Notes: generated by a model from the sequence alone, not told the origin. A stretch of DNA of 64,000 nt from Nitrospira sp. (GCA_024998595.1 JACOEK010000004.1:310001-374000); one strand, 5' to 3'; shown: positions 1-9,140, counted from the stretch's first letter. Program-made: numbers and translations.

Positions 1-28
1 TCCCAGCTCGAATAATCGTCGCCCTTGT

Positions 29-3000
29 CTACGGATAGGCCGTGAGAATACGCTCGGCCGCCCTGAGGCGTTCCTGTCCTGCCTTGTCTTTGAATTGCTT
101 TCGACAGCTTGCACAGAACGTGAGACGCCCGGCGATCGAACGAATGTCCCGCTGATCATTGTAGAAGAGGGGGCAGTCGGCCGGTCCCACCCGCCGGGGA
201 TGCGGCGGGATGCCCGCGACGACCGCCGCCGCCAGGTGCGCCATCATGCGTTCGACTGTGAATTCCCGTTCGTTCAGCTGTTCAAGCAACCCGAAGGTCG
301 AGGTCACGATAAGCGGGTCCCGCCGCCAATAGTAGAGGTACCTCGTCCGCGCGTCCTTCATCGGAAAATTGATCATGCAGATGAGCACATCCACGCCCAA
401 TTCTTTGGGTTTGTCTTTCAAGCGGTCGTAGAGCGTTTCGGCCACGACAAATGCCTGATCCTTTTCCTGCTCTCGCCGCCAGATGCCGATCGGGGCAGGA
501 AATGACACGGTTTCAAAAGCGTATTGGTCTTGGGCCTTGGTGAGACGCTCGCAGATTTCCGGTAAGTGAGGAATCATGCGATGCGCATTCCAAATCCCGA
601 TCTTCGTTCGGTCTTCCACCGCACGCCGACGCTGGCGTACGGCCGCCCTGCGGGTTCGCTCATACCCGGCTGCCGTGCGCGGCACACAAAGTCGTTGTGC
701 TGGGTTCCGCGCAAAGACGACGGGTACCGCCCAGTCGATCGCTTCGCCGGCGATGGAGTAGTTGACTGATACGCGGGCCTCGCGGGCCGCATCGCCGATG
801 GTATGTCCCATGGCCAGGGCCCAGTAAAAATGTCGGGAGAAGGCGGTGGCGGATACGTCCAGGACCGGATATTGATTGGCGACGACGGCAGGTACTCCGC
901 CCGCAATCAGCGCTTGCGCTACCCCGCGACTGAAATCCTGGCGCCCGCCGCGGCCGGTTTCGCACGCGTTTAAGCAAACCAGGCGTATACCGCGTCGGCA
1001 GACGATCTGACGCAGCGTGGAGGAATCCAATCGTTGCTCGCCGCCGTCTTGATTCTCGAAGATCAAATATCCGCAGTCGCTTTGTTCGTTGTATTCCCCG
1101 TGGCCGATAAAATGCAGCACGTCGATCGGGGCGGCCGCAGATTCCAACGCCCGGTGCAAGAGTTCCGGCGTCGCATCGAGCAGGAGTTCGACCTCGGCCA
1201 GCCCTGCGTCGAGCAGGCGGCGGAATCCGCTGCGAATGACGTCCGCTTCTTCTTCCACCGATAAGGCGCCGAGGCCCAGCGGCTGAGCGACCACGACGAG
1301 GATTCGCATGGTGAGTCGGGCCGGAATGCGTTCGGCTGGAATGGCCGTGAGCACGTTACGCGTGAAGTTGACTTCTTCCAGCGCGAGAAAGGTGCGTCGA
1401 TCAGGATCGTAAATGAATTCCCACGACTGGTCGGCGATCCAGCCGATATCGGAGGTGAAAATCAGGTTCAGTCGCTGACTCACCTGCTCCGATCGGGCCG
1501 CGTCATAGAGTCGGCGAACTTGTCCTGGAAACAGCGCGGTGAAGAGCGCACTGCCCATCTGCTGCAGTGCGGACTCGTCCGGGAGTTGCGGGTAGGCGGG
1601 GTCTCCATTGATGTAGCCGTGAATGTGCGCCTGTCCAGCCTTGATTTGAGCCCACTGCGTGGGCGTGTCGTCCGTAGCGGACCGGCGAGCAGTGGCCGTC
1701 GTTTTGCGCGTGCCGCCGGTGTGCAGGTGTTCCATGACGCGGGCATTCCGGAATGTGGCGATGAGTTGAGCCTCGTCAGAGCCTTCCTTGGGAGCGATCA
1801 ACGCAATATGAAAGACATCGTCCGGTTCGGCATAGGGCGCGAGAGTGGTGACGGGCGGATTCACCTGCGGCGCGGGAAGGGTCGGTCTGCTTGTCGGTGG
1901 TTCGTCTCGGCGTTCGGCCGGAAGATTGGTGGGCGGCATTTTCAGCAGAGCCGCGCCTCGCCGCCGTCCTGACGGCAGGTCGTGATCGAGTTCGATCGGG
2001 GTGACCGGCTGCGGTTCCCCGCGCAACGCGCGGACCAGAAAATCCACCGTGCCGGGGTCTTCGAAGAAATTCACATGGTTCACCGGCTGCTGCTGGGTTA
2101 GGTTTCCCCCCACGCCGAAACAACCGATGCGGTCTCCTGGAATGGCGGCTGCGATGCCGGTGCCAGGATCCACCCTCCATCCGCCTTCGGTCGGAACGAC
2201 AAGATCGTTCGCGGTTGGAAAAAACAGATCGGCTCCCGCGTCGATGATCCGTTGGAGTAACCCCGCATCCGGTTCGAAATTTGCGACGAGTGCGGAATAG
2301 GCTTGGCCGGGGGGGCTTGGGGCCGCCTGCAAGGCCTGGATGATCTCGCCGTTGTTATCCATTGAGGCCAGCCCCGGCAAACTGCCGACCAGACGCCGGG
2401 CGATCCAGGACAGCGCCTCGCTCACGAATTCCACGCCGGTCGTGAAGGGGTTGTCGGGGAACAGTTCCAGCACATTGGAGAGCCAGTTGGTGTATTGCGT
2501 CACATGATCCGGTGATGCGAGGGGAGTTCCGCCATTCGGGCTCGCGACCAACACGGCGCGGCCGACGGCGAAGCGATCGGCCAGAGCACCGAACCGATCA
2601 CGGCGTTCGACGAGATGGCGCAGGACCAATCCGCCCCGGGAATGCGTGATCACGTCGAAGGTGGTAGTGCGATCGGGCAGGGCTTCGAGCAACATGCGCA
2701 CGTTTTCTTCCGGGGTCCTGCTGAGCGTGAAATGGTCGAAGCCATAGATGCGGTTGCCGTAGAGCTCCTGCAGTTCTTCGAAGAATGTCTTGCCGTTACT
2801 CCCACGGGTCTTGGCTAATCCATTGAAGGCGGCGGTGGTGTTGGAAAAGGTTCCGTGTAGGAACAGGAGATGGCGTCCGGTGGAACTGAGTGAGGACACG
2901 TCGGCGGCAGGCAGCAGCTGTTGGCCGGCGAGACCGTCGGCCGTGACAGATAGCCATCCTTCGCGGCGACCCTTATGCTTCCAGGTCGCGGTTTCCCACA

Positions 3001-3484
3001 ACAAGGCCAGTTTAGCGAGCGCATAGTCGGCGATTTTCCCGGCGACTTTCAGGACGACGGCCTTGATGGCGGCGCTAATGAATCCACGGCGTCCACCGGG
3101 CTCGGCGATGGGAGCGGCGGGAACGGGAATCGAAAACCGGTACAGGGTCCTCGCGCTCCTCCGCCTTCCGCGTCGGGCCGGCTCGCTCGGCATATGGAAG
3201 CGGATGGCGCCTGACGCATAACGCGTCATGACGATGTACACGTCGTCCGGTCCGCCCTCAACATCCAGTGTGAGGGGAGCGGGTGCGGCCTCGCCTCGTC
3301 TGGCCTTGGGCGTTGCCGTGAGCGTCTGCTCGACCTGCCAGCGGTTCGTCGCAGTGAGGTTCGCCAGAAATGGATCCGGCGCTTCGGTTATCCCCCGTCG
3401 TCCTCTGGGAGCCGGTTCCGCCGAGCGAACGTCCCACTCCTCCGATGCCGCCCAGCTCACCTTGCCAGATTTCATTGTTGCCAT
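29..3484 (-). CDS. Alpha/beta-hydrolase fused to CHAT caspase-like protease
   Basis: 1151 residues. Residues ~200-490 look like a lipase-type alpha/beta hydrolase: an HGTFSN oxyanion-loop motif (~210), a nucleophile elbow T-H-S-R-G-G with Ser282, and plausible acid and His near Asp427 and His470. Residues ~720-930 form a CHAT domain (clan CD cysteine peptidase, separase/caspase fold) with His795 in HFIGHGEY and Cys841 in LNACETG. The last ~190 residues are a separate domain I cannot name; it holds Cys1104 and a CxxC at 1124-1127. Residues 500-560 are a proline-rich linker. No signal peptide, so probably cytoplasmic. The start has an AGGAG about 7 bp upstream. CHAT proteins often act as proteases in defence or cell-death systems; here a hydrolase is built in. 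No gasdermin-like or TPR partner is adjacent. Domain calls are firm; biological role is inference. Confidence 0.85.
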   Translation of the reverse strand: MATMKSGKVSWAASEEWDVRSAEPAPRGRRGITEAPDPFLANLTATNRWQVEQTLTATPKARRGEAAPAPLTLDVEGGPDDVYIVMTRYASGAIRFHMPSEPARRGRRRSARTLYRFSIPVPAAPIAEPGGRRGFISAAIKAVVLKVAGKIADYALAKLALLWETATWKHKGRREGWLSVTADGLAGQQLLPAADVSSLSSTGRHLLFLHGTFSNTTAAFNGLAKTRGSNGKTFFEELQELYGNRIYGFDHFTLSRTPEENVRMLLEALPDRTTTFDVITHSRGGLVLRHLVERRDRFGALADRFAVGRAVLVASPNGGTPLASPDHVTQYTNWLSNVLELFPDNPFTTGVEFVSEALSWIARRLVGSLPGLASMDNNGEIIQALQAAPSPPGQAYSALVANFEPDAGLLQRIIDAGADLFFPTANDLVVPTEGGWRVDPGTGIAAAIPGDRIGCFGVGGNLTQQQPVNHVNFFEDPGTVDFLVRALRGEPQPVTPIELDHDLPSGRRRGAALLKMPPTNLPAERRDEPPTSRPTLPAPQVNPPVTTLAPYAEPDDVFHIALIAPKEGSDEAQLIATFRNARVMEHLHTGGTRKTTATARRSATDDTPTQWAQIKAGQAHIHGYINGDPAYPQLPDESALQQMGSALFTALFPGQVRRLYDAARSEQVSQRLNLIFTSDIGWIADQSWEFIYDPDRRTFLALEEVNFTRNVLTAIPAERIPARLTMRILVVVAQPLGLGALSVEEEADVIRSGFRRLLDAGLAEVELLLDATPELLHRALESAAAPIDVLHFIGHGEYNEQSDCGYLIFENQDGGEQRLDSSTLRQIVCRRGIRLVCLNACETGRGGRQDFSRGVAQALIAGGVPAVVANQYPVLDVSATAFSRHFYWALAMGHTIGDAAREARVSVNYSIAGEAIDWAVPVVFARNPAQRLCVPRTAAGYERTRRAAVRQRRRAVEDRTKIGIWNAHRMIPHLPEICERLTKAQDQYAFETVSFPAPIGIWRREQEKDQAFVVAETLYDRLKDKPKELGVDVLICMINFPMKDARTRYLYYWRRDPLIVTSTFGLLEQLNEREFTVERMMAHLAAAVVAGIPPHPRRVGPADCPLFYNDQRDIRSIAGRLTFCASCRKQFKDKAGQERLRAAERILTAYP

Positions 3485-3758
3485 GATGTGCTCCTGCTCA
3501 TGTCGTGCCGTCTGATGGTGCGATGGTTCCCGATCAAGCCTGGTTGATTGGTCGTTCGTCTTTCGCGGAGCGTCGGTCGTTCATGATGTGCCGACCAGGA
3601 TGTTGTACGATCTAACGAATGACGAAGATTGTTCGCCGCGCTTATCCCATAACCGGGGCGATCAGGCAAGGGGGGCCTTGGGGAAGGAGCGAGAACTACA
3701 CGTAATCGATTGCAGGCAACCTGAGAAGTCGGAAAGCGCATCTTGCAAGGGTGACCGC

Positions 3759-4667
3759 TTAGAAGCCCAGCGCTTTCTCCAGATCCGCCTGCTCTTTTTG
3801 GAAGGTCTTCTTGCGTCCTTCTTCGGCCTGTGCCTGCCGCTGCTCGGTCTGCTTTTGAACGGTTTCGGCCTGCTTATCATCGCCGGCCATGGCGTAGAAC
3901 TCCGCCGCAATCTCGCCTTCACCCTTGGCCTCGTGGCGTTTCGCCAGGCCCCGTGCCTTCTCGCGTATTTTTTTGACGCCGTCCGGACGGTCGGCCTGCT
4001 CGTAATAGGAAATCGCCAGACGGAGAAGCTTGCGACCTTCTTCGGCTGCCAGGGTGTCGCCGCGTTGCGAAGCCCGCGCACGAATGCGGTCTTCGCCACC
4101 TTTGGCATAATAGGCCCAGTTTTTTGCCAGTCCGAGTTCGTGGAGCGAATCCTTGGTGAAGGAGGCAAACCGTTTTTCTTCTTCCGCGAGGGCCTTCTCA
4201 ACGTTCTTGAGAGCGTGCGCGCGCATCGCCTGTTCTTGGGTCTTGTCATTCTGTTGGGAGAAATAGTCGATTGCGTGACTCACCGTGTTGACGTCGTCGG
4301 GTTTAGCCTCGACGAGTTTCCGTTGCACGCGGCCGGCGTCGGTGGGGGCCTGTGCTCGAACGTACCAATCAAACGCCTCGTTTAGATTTCCCTTCGTTTC
4401 ATCCTCCGCTCCGATGGCCTTGGCGGTTCGTTGCTTCACTCCCTCGTGCCGTTTGGAATCGCTCACGCAGTCACTGTCCGCTTTCGCGGCGACGGCATAG
4501 GCTTCCCGTGCCTTTCCGGCCCGTTCAAGCTCTTCCGCCTTTTTCAATTGCGTGTCCGCAGCGGCTTGCATGGCCTTCTCGGCACAGAGGGAATCCGCCC
4601 AAGCCGGCGCACTCCACAGCCCGACGGCGACAACCAGACCAAGATGCAGGGATGTGATTCGTGTCAC
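3759..4667 (-). CDS. Exported helical-repeat protein, function unknown
   Basis: 302 residues with a clear signal peptide (hydrophobic stretch then Ala-Trp-Ala at ~23-25), so periplasmic. The mature part is almost entirely helical, rich in Lys, Glu and Ala, with spaced aromatic/Ala positions that look like TPR-type repeats. It ends in a charged coiled-coil segment containing many Gln, Lys and Glu. No catalytic motif is visible. It lies 10 bp downstream of the DUF4412-like gene on the same strand, so the two are probably co-transcribed. I do not recognise a specific family; a scaffold or protein-binding role is only a guess from the repeat character. Confidence 0.75.
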   Translation of the reverse strand: MTRITSLHLGLVVAVGLWSAPAWADSLCAEKAMQAAADTQLKKAEELERAGKAREAYAVAAKADSDCVSDSKRHEGVKQRTAKAIGAEDETKGNLNEAFDWYVRAQAPTDAGRVQRKLVEAKPDDVNTVSHAIDYFSQQNDKTQEQAMRAHALKNVEKALAEEEKRFASFTKDSLHELGLAKNWAYYAKGGEDRIRARASQRGDTLAAEEGRKLLRLAISYYEQADRPDGVKKIREKARGLAKRHEAKGEGEIAAEFYAMAGDDKQAETVQKQTEQRQAQAEEGRKKTFQKEQADLEKALGF

Positions 4668-4677
4668 GGCAGCCTCC

Positions 4678-5304
4678 TTATCGTCCCATCATCCCCTTCA
4701 TCATGTCCATTCCCATGCCGCCCATGTCCAGCTTTTCGAATCCCTTGGGAATTTCGAACAGCTCGGCCGGTTGTTTGCCGATCTTGATATTGGTCTGCTC
4801 CATCTTGAAACGCGCCTTCTGTCCCTTCTCGACCGCCAGGGCATCAATCTTTGCCAGAATGCCTTCCTTCGTCGTCCACATGAAGCCGCCCATCTTCGTA
4901 CCGTCATTGCCGGTCATAATAATCTTGCTCTTGTTCATGACGACCCCGTTCACTGTTTCTTCCCCTAATGATGTCTGCTCTATGTGATAGCCGGAGAGAT
5001 CAGTCTTATCCTGCGAGGTCTTGTTGCCCGGCGCCTCCATGTACATTTTCTCTTCAGGCATGAGCGTCCAGCTGACATTCTTGTCATGGCGGGTGATCAT
5101 CATCATGGCGGCGCCGCCCTGTGACATTTCGCGGCGTTCTTTTGTCGGTGTCGAGTAGATGCGGCTTTTGGTGGCGCCTTCTTCAGACTCGATGATTTGG
5201 TCGGCCGAGTATTCGACGTTCACGCGGTCGATGGCGAGAGTGAGGTCCGCAGTGGTCAGCGTCGCAATGATCAGTGCAAGGCACAGCACGAGTCTGGTCA
5301 ACAT
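4678..5304 (-). CDS. Exported DUF4412-like protein with Met-rich tail
   Basis: 208 residues: N-terminal signal peptide (about residues 1-24), then a beta-rich body. The pattern resembles DUF4412/LolA-like periplasmic proteins: a segment reporting on 'MLPEEKMYMEAPG', then GYHIEQT, then a C-terminal ELFEIPKGFEKL typical of that family's end. The last 15 residues are unusually methionine- and glycine-rich (7 Met), which could bind a soft metal such as copper; that is inference. First gene of a probable two-gene operon with the helical-repeat protein downstream. Family assignment is by pattern memory and moderately sure. Confidence 0.7.
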   Translation of the reverse strand: MLTRLVLCLALIIATLTTADLTLAIDRVNVEYSADQIIESEEGATKSRIYSTPTKERREMSQGGAAMMMITRHDKNVSWTLMPEEKMYMEAPGNKTSQDKTDLSGYHIEQTSLGEETVNGVVMNKSKIIMTGNDGTKMGGFMWTTKEGILAKIDALAVEKGQKARFKMEQTNIKIGKQPAELFEIPKGFEKLDMGGMGMDMMKGMMGR

Positions 5305-5379
5305 GAAAGGCCTCTCGTTGAATGGTGGAGGGACGACGTCTCAGTCACAGGTCGCATCGGCGAGCATCCTCAGCCTTGC

Positions 5380-5450
5380 TGGTGGATGAGCGCGAAGGGT
5401 ACGCCTGGTGTGCCAGTCTGTCAATTCGTGTGGTGGATTAGCCCGAAGAG
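5380..5450. repeat. Imperfect 20-bp direct repeat, two copies
   Basis: Copies at 5380-5399 and 5431-5450 read TGGTGGATKAGCSCGAAGRG, differing at three positions, 51 bp apart. They lie between two minus-strand genes, upstream of the DUF4412-like operon (start 5304). They could be a duplicated regulator site for that operon or a chance duplication. Confidence 0.45.
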
Positions 5451-5512
5451 AAGGTCGGAGTAGTGTATCGTCTCTCTTTGAGGAACTGGGGGCGAGGGAA
5501 TCGCGAGGAGAT

Positions 5513-6682
5513 TTACCTCGCTGAAGCCGGAGCAGGCTTGGCAGTGCGAGAAGCCGGCACTTGCCCGGCCCTGGAGCGTGCCGGTTGGGCGGACTTGCTG
5601 TGATGCGCGGCTTCTGCCGGTGCGGGAAGCGCCCGTTCCGATGAAGCTGGTCGGATGAGCGGAGCGGATGACGTGGACAACCGACGGGTCAGGCGTGAGC
5701 CGAGTTTGATCATCGGCGCTTCGACCAAGTGATACAAGGCGACGGGAAGTCCGATGCTGAGCACGATGAGTACGCTATAGCGAACGGCTGCCGGTTGGTC
5801 TTTGAGTACTACCAGCGCGGCCCATTGTGCGTGTAGATGGGTCAGATAGATTCCATACGAGTAGCGAGCGATCAATTCGGTGCCTTTGTTCAGCATTGGC
5901 CGGTTCAATTCAGCGAAGAAGGGCGCGGTGAGCCCGAGCATAAGACAGAGTGCCCATCTCGACACCTGCTCATATTCGTAGTATGTCCCAAAGGCCTGGA
6001 TTCCGGCGGCGGCGAGAAGTATCAGCGGCCACCCGAAAAACGGAAGCGGGCGCCTGCGAACTCCGTACCCCATAAAGTAACAAGCGACTCCGGCGATGAA
6101 ACAGGGAGCAAATTGTGCCAAGGCCAGGCGACCGGAGATGAAGGGCTGGACGAGGCCGCTGACGACTGCGAGAGCCCAGAGCGCAAGGATTCCCCTGATC
6201 CCATAGGCCTTCCCGGCGAGGTAACAGAACGGAAGGACGGCGTACATGGCCACTTCATAGGGAAGACTCCACAGCACCGAGGTCACAACAGGCTTGTAGG
6301 TGAACTCGGTGTACAGGAGAAGATTCGCCAGAATGGTCGACGCGTCCGGTTGTGTCCAGGGCCACCAAGGGGCCCGGGGAAGTTGAAACAAGACAATGAG
6401 GCAGACACAGACGATACTGAGCGGGTAGATCCGGAACAGGCGGCGCACATAAAAAGTCGCAAAAAGCCTCTGTCCTCTGAGGTCGATCCGCTCCAGTGAA
6501 AACATCAAGACCAAACTGGTATGAACAAAAAAGAGGATGACTCCGAAATGCGCGAGGAAGTCTGGCAAGCGGGGACCAGTCGTGATGAATAGATGAAAGA
6601 AGTAGACCAGGAGAACGGCTACGGCACGCAAAAAATCCAGATTGGGTGAGAGAAAGGTTACCGGAGCTTCACTGCGGGTCAT
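5513..6682 (-). CDS. Acyltransferase 3 family membrane protein (OafA-like)
   Basis: 389 residues. About ten hydrophobic segments span residues ~10-330, followed by a Ser/Ala/Pro/Arg-rich cytoplasmic tail of ~50 residues. The start has the family pattern: LDFLRAVAVLLVYFFH (His in the first membrane segment) and later RRLFRIYPL, the Arg-rich motif of acyltransferase 3 proteins. Members transfer acetyl or other acyl groups to extracytoplasmic glycans. Substrate cannot be read from sequence. It stands alone between the exported-protein operon and an empty 780-bp stretch. Confidence 0.85.
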   Translation of the reverse strand: MTRSEAPVTFLSPNLDFLRAVAVLLVYFFHLFITTGPRLPDFLAHFGVILFFVHTSLVLMFSLERIDLRGQRLFATFYVRRLFRIYPLSIVCVCLIVLFQLPRAPWWPWTQPDASTILANLLLYTEFTYKPVVTSVLWSLPYEVAMYAVLPFCYLAGKAYGIRGILALWALAVVSGLVQPFISGRLALAQFAPCFIAGVACYFMGYGVRRRPLPFFGWPLILLAAAGIQAFGTYYEYEQVSRWALCLMLGLTAPFFAELNRPMLNKGTELIARYSYGIYLTHLHAQWAALVVLKDQPAAVRYSVLIVLSIGLPVALYHLVEAPMIKLGSRLTRRLSTSSAPLIRPASSERALPAPAEAAHHSKSAQPARSRAGQVPASRTAKPAPASAR

Positions 6683-7462
6683 CTCGCGGGGTCCCTCTCA
6701 CGAACAATGAGATTGCTGGGCCTGGCCAAATAGTCCCGGGCTCCTCCGGACGAGTCCGAAGGACGCGCATCTGCCGAGATGCATGGGAGCCGGGAGGCCA
6801 TGATGCGTTGAAATGACTGCCAGGTTGCCAATGTCCCGGTGGGAGTTTCGGGAATTGGACCACACTGAGAGCCCTAGTGTTGCCGGTCACATGGGCCCCA
6901 ATGGGGTGGAACGTGGTGACCGCAAAGTCAGTACACCTTATCCTACATTGCGCTGTCAACCCTTCCGGACATTTTTTGGGGAGTGCTGTCGAAGTTGTAT
7001 CATGATGAGTCATTCAGCAAGGGCGAGGCAGAGCTGCCATCATGGCCATCATCACGGCGTGCGACACGTGAATTTGCGTAGTGTCTCTATTCGGGGGGAG
7101 GTCGTTCTCCCTCGCCGCTTGTATGGTCGAGCGTGATGCGCTGTGCTATAAGAGCCGGCACGGATGCGGTTTGAGACTGTATCCAATTGCAAATCAACCT
7201 GTATCGGATCGCATACATAAAGCTCGGCGGGAGATGATGTCCTTTCCAGGAGGGACACGGAGCTTTATGAATACACCCGTCGAACAGCATGTGTGGACGC
7301 GGCCTCCGTCGACGTGTTCGAGAGTGAGACAGGCGTCTGCCTTTCGGAAAGATCATGTGGTATGGATGGTGCAGTTCTAGTTGGAAAGGTGGTTCGATCC
7401 TGCCGAGTGTGTCCCCGGCTGATCATACGAAGCGCTTCATCATAAAAGAGAGGTGAATCGAC
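6683..7462. other. 780-bp gap without a supported gene
   Basis: Short open frames on both strands have no convincing composition, start site or similarity. The only structures I noticed are a small dyad GCATCT-gccg-AGATGC at 6767-6782 and GC-rich imperfect repeats. The gap separates the divergent acyltransferase and enhancer-binding regulator genes and must hold both promoters. I could not identify strong -35/-10 pairs. The ribosome site of the regulator (GAGGTG) is at the right edge. Confidence 0.5.
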
Positions 7463-8911
7463 ATGAAGGACGTCATCAGAATCGTCTTTCTCTCCCAGGA
7501 GAAAGATGGCCGGTCCTGCTGTGATCATGCCCGCATCGTAGAATACGTCGAACGCGCTTTGACCGGGGAACGGGTTGCACTCGATTACGTGGCTGATCCG
7601 TTTCTCGCGACCCATGTGCCTCACCTCGTGCTGCTCCATCACAACTCTCCCGATCCATCATACGAAGAATGCGTCGCGACGGTGACACGCCGTTGGCCGG
7701 ATGTGCCCATTGTAGGAGTCATCGGCGAGCAGGGTTGCGTCGATATGCTCGCGCAGGACTTGCCGGCGGCACTCCGTGATTTTATTGTGTGTCCCCTGGA
7801 CGGACGGGAATTGGCGCTACGCGTGCGTCGCGTGCTGAGTCAGGACCTTTCGCCGGCTCGGTGTACCTCCGGACATACACGCCGCGTGCGGATCAATTCG
7901 CTGGTCGGGGAGAGCGCGATTTTTCAGGCGCAGGTGGAAAAAATTCCCCTCTTTGCCGATGTCGATGCTCCGGTGTTGTTGCAGGGTGAAACAGGAACGG
8001 GTAAGGAGGTCTTTGCCCGAGCGATCCACTATTCGAGCGCACGAAAAGATCATGCGTTCATTCCGATCAATTGCGCCGCATTGCCGGACCAGTTGTTCGA
8101 GAACGAATTGTTCGGGCATGCCAAAGGGGCCTATACCAGCGCCGCGCACGAGCAAGGAGGATTGGTCCTTGAGGCCGAAGGCGGGACGTTGTTTCTCGAT
8201 GAAGTGGATGCGCTGAATTCGTATGCCCAGGCGAAACTTTTGCGCTTCGTGCAGTATCGGGAGTATCGGCCCTTGGGCTGTTCACGCACGAAGTTGGCAA
8301 ATGTGCGGATCATTGCCGCATCCAACCTTGATCTGCGGCAAGCGGTGGCCAACCGGCAGTTCCGGGAGGATCTGTTCCATCGCTTGAACGTGCTGTCTTT
8401 GGTGGTGCCACCCTTACGTGATCGGGCAGAGGACATTCCCTTGTTGGCCAAGCGCTTTTTGCAGCGTTTTCAACGCGCCGATGGGCAGGGGCCGCGCCAG
8501 CTCTCCGACGAAGCCATTCAAAAGCTCTTGAGGCATGTCTGGCCGGGTAATGTGCGGGAACTGGAGAGCACAGTCCAGCGCGCCGTTGTGATGTGCGCGT
8601 CCGCCACCATCCAGGCAGAGGACATCGAGTGTGCCGTAGACACGTCGAGGAGCCTATCGCTGAATGGCTCGCTCCGCGCCGTGAAGAACTCTGCCACGAT
8701 GGATGCCGAGCGGGCCTATCTCGTCAAGACCCTCGTGACCTTCCGGGGGAATGTGACGCATGCGGCTAAAGCGGCGGGAAAGGAACGGCGCAGCTTTCAG
8801 CGCCTGCTGCGAAAATACGGGATTCACCGGGAGTCGTTTCAACAAGACGGAACCGGTCCGATGGGGACGTATCCGCCACCGCTTCATCAGCCCTTCGACG
8901 GGCATGCCTAA
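7463..8911 (+). CDS. Sigma-54-dependent enhancer-binding transcriptional regulator
   Basis: 482 residues in NtrC-type order. Residues 1-127 are a receiver-like domain in which the position expected for the phospho-acceptor Asp (end of LVLL) is His59. Residues ~145-385 are a sigma-54 AAA+ domain: Walker A GETGTGKE 175-182, sigma-54 contact loop GAYTSA at 222-227 (a variant of GAFTGA), Walker B GTLFLDEVD ~241-249. Residues ~435-470 form a Fis-type helix-turn-helix with A-A-K-A-A-G-K and R-R-S-F-Q-R-L-L-R-K-Y. It hydrolyses ATP to remodel RNA polymerase at GG-N10-GC promoters; one such promoter lies about 165 bp downstream, facing the injection-system genes. No cognate histidine kinase is adjacent. 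Start chosen by GAGGTG spaced before ATG 7463. Confidence 0.93.
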   Translation: MKDVIRIVFLSQEKDGRSCCDHARIVEYVERALTGERVALDYVADPFLATHVPHLVLLHHNSPDPSYEECVATVTRRWPDVPIVGVIGEQGCVDMLAQDLPAALRDFIVCPLDGRELALRVRRVLSQDLSPARCTSGHTRRVRINSLVGESAIFQAQVEKIPLFADVDAPVLLQGETGTGKEVFARAIHYSSARKDHAFIPINCAALPDQLFENELFGHAKGAYTSAAHEQGGLVLEAEGGTLFLDEVDALNSYAQAKLLRFVQYREYRPLGCSRTKLANVRIIAASNLDLRQAVANRQFREDLFHRLNVLSLVVPPLRDRAEDIPLLAKRFLQRFQRADGQGPRQLSDEAIQKLLRHVWPGNVRELESTVQRAVVMCASATIQAEDIECAVDTSRSLSLNGSLRAVKNSATMDAERAYLVKTLVTFRGNVTHAAKAAGKERRSFQRLLRKYGIHRESFQQDGTGPMGTYPPPLHQPFDGHA

Positions 8912-8923
8912 TGTCCGCAGCGC

Positions 8924-9013
8924 TGCGGTGATAGTGCCGCACCGGCCACTCCGCTGAATTTCAACGCTCTTTCAATCTCGTCCTTGAGATTCAGCTGCGG
9001 CACAATCGCCGCG
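8924..9013. promoter_or_regulatory. Paired dyads: candidate enhancer (UAS) sites or hairpin
   Basis: Two dyads share the form TGCGG-N8-CCGC: 8924-8941 and 8996-9013, 72 bp apart. They lie about 65-155 bp upstream of the -24/-12 promoter, the usual distance for enhancer-binding protein sites. Between them, GCTGAATTTCAA (8953-8964) and TTGAGATTCAGC (8984-8995) form a near-perfect inverted repeat that could fold in RNA, so a 3'-end structure for the regulator gene is the alternative; there is no T-tract. Confidence 0.5.
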
Positions 9014-9074
9014 GCTTTGTGATCCGAAGATCATAAATGGTCGATTAACCCGCACACACATGGGATTTCCCTAA

Positions 9075-9090
9075 TGGCATTGCTTTTGCT
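9075..9090 (+). promoter_or_regulatory. Sigma-54 (-24/-12) promoter of injection-system operon
   Basis: TGGCAT-N5-TTGCT matches the sigma-54 consensus (TGGCAC-N5-TTGCW) with the invariant GG (9076-9077) and GC (9088-9089) exactly 10 bp apart. Predicted transcription start near 9101, 40 bp before the first gene (9141). The gene for a sigma-54 activator ends 164 bp upstream. Confidence 0.75.
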
Positions 9091-9140
9091 CATTCCGAGG
9101 ATCGAGCCATGGCGCGTATTGTCTCCGGGGGCCGATCCGG

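Noticed and set aside
3588-4385. 265-codon plus-strand frame overlapping the exported helical-repeat gene
   Set aside because: Antisense shadow; the minus-strand frame has a signal peptide and a plausible operon partner.
7391-7403. Possible second sigma-54 promoter (GG then GC) before the regulator gene
   Set aside because: Spacing between GG and GC is 9 bp, not the required 10, and the flanks do not match.
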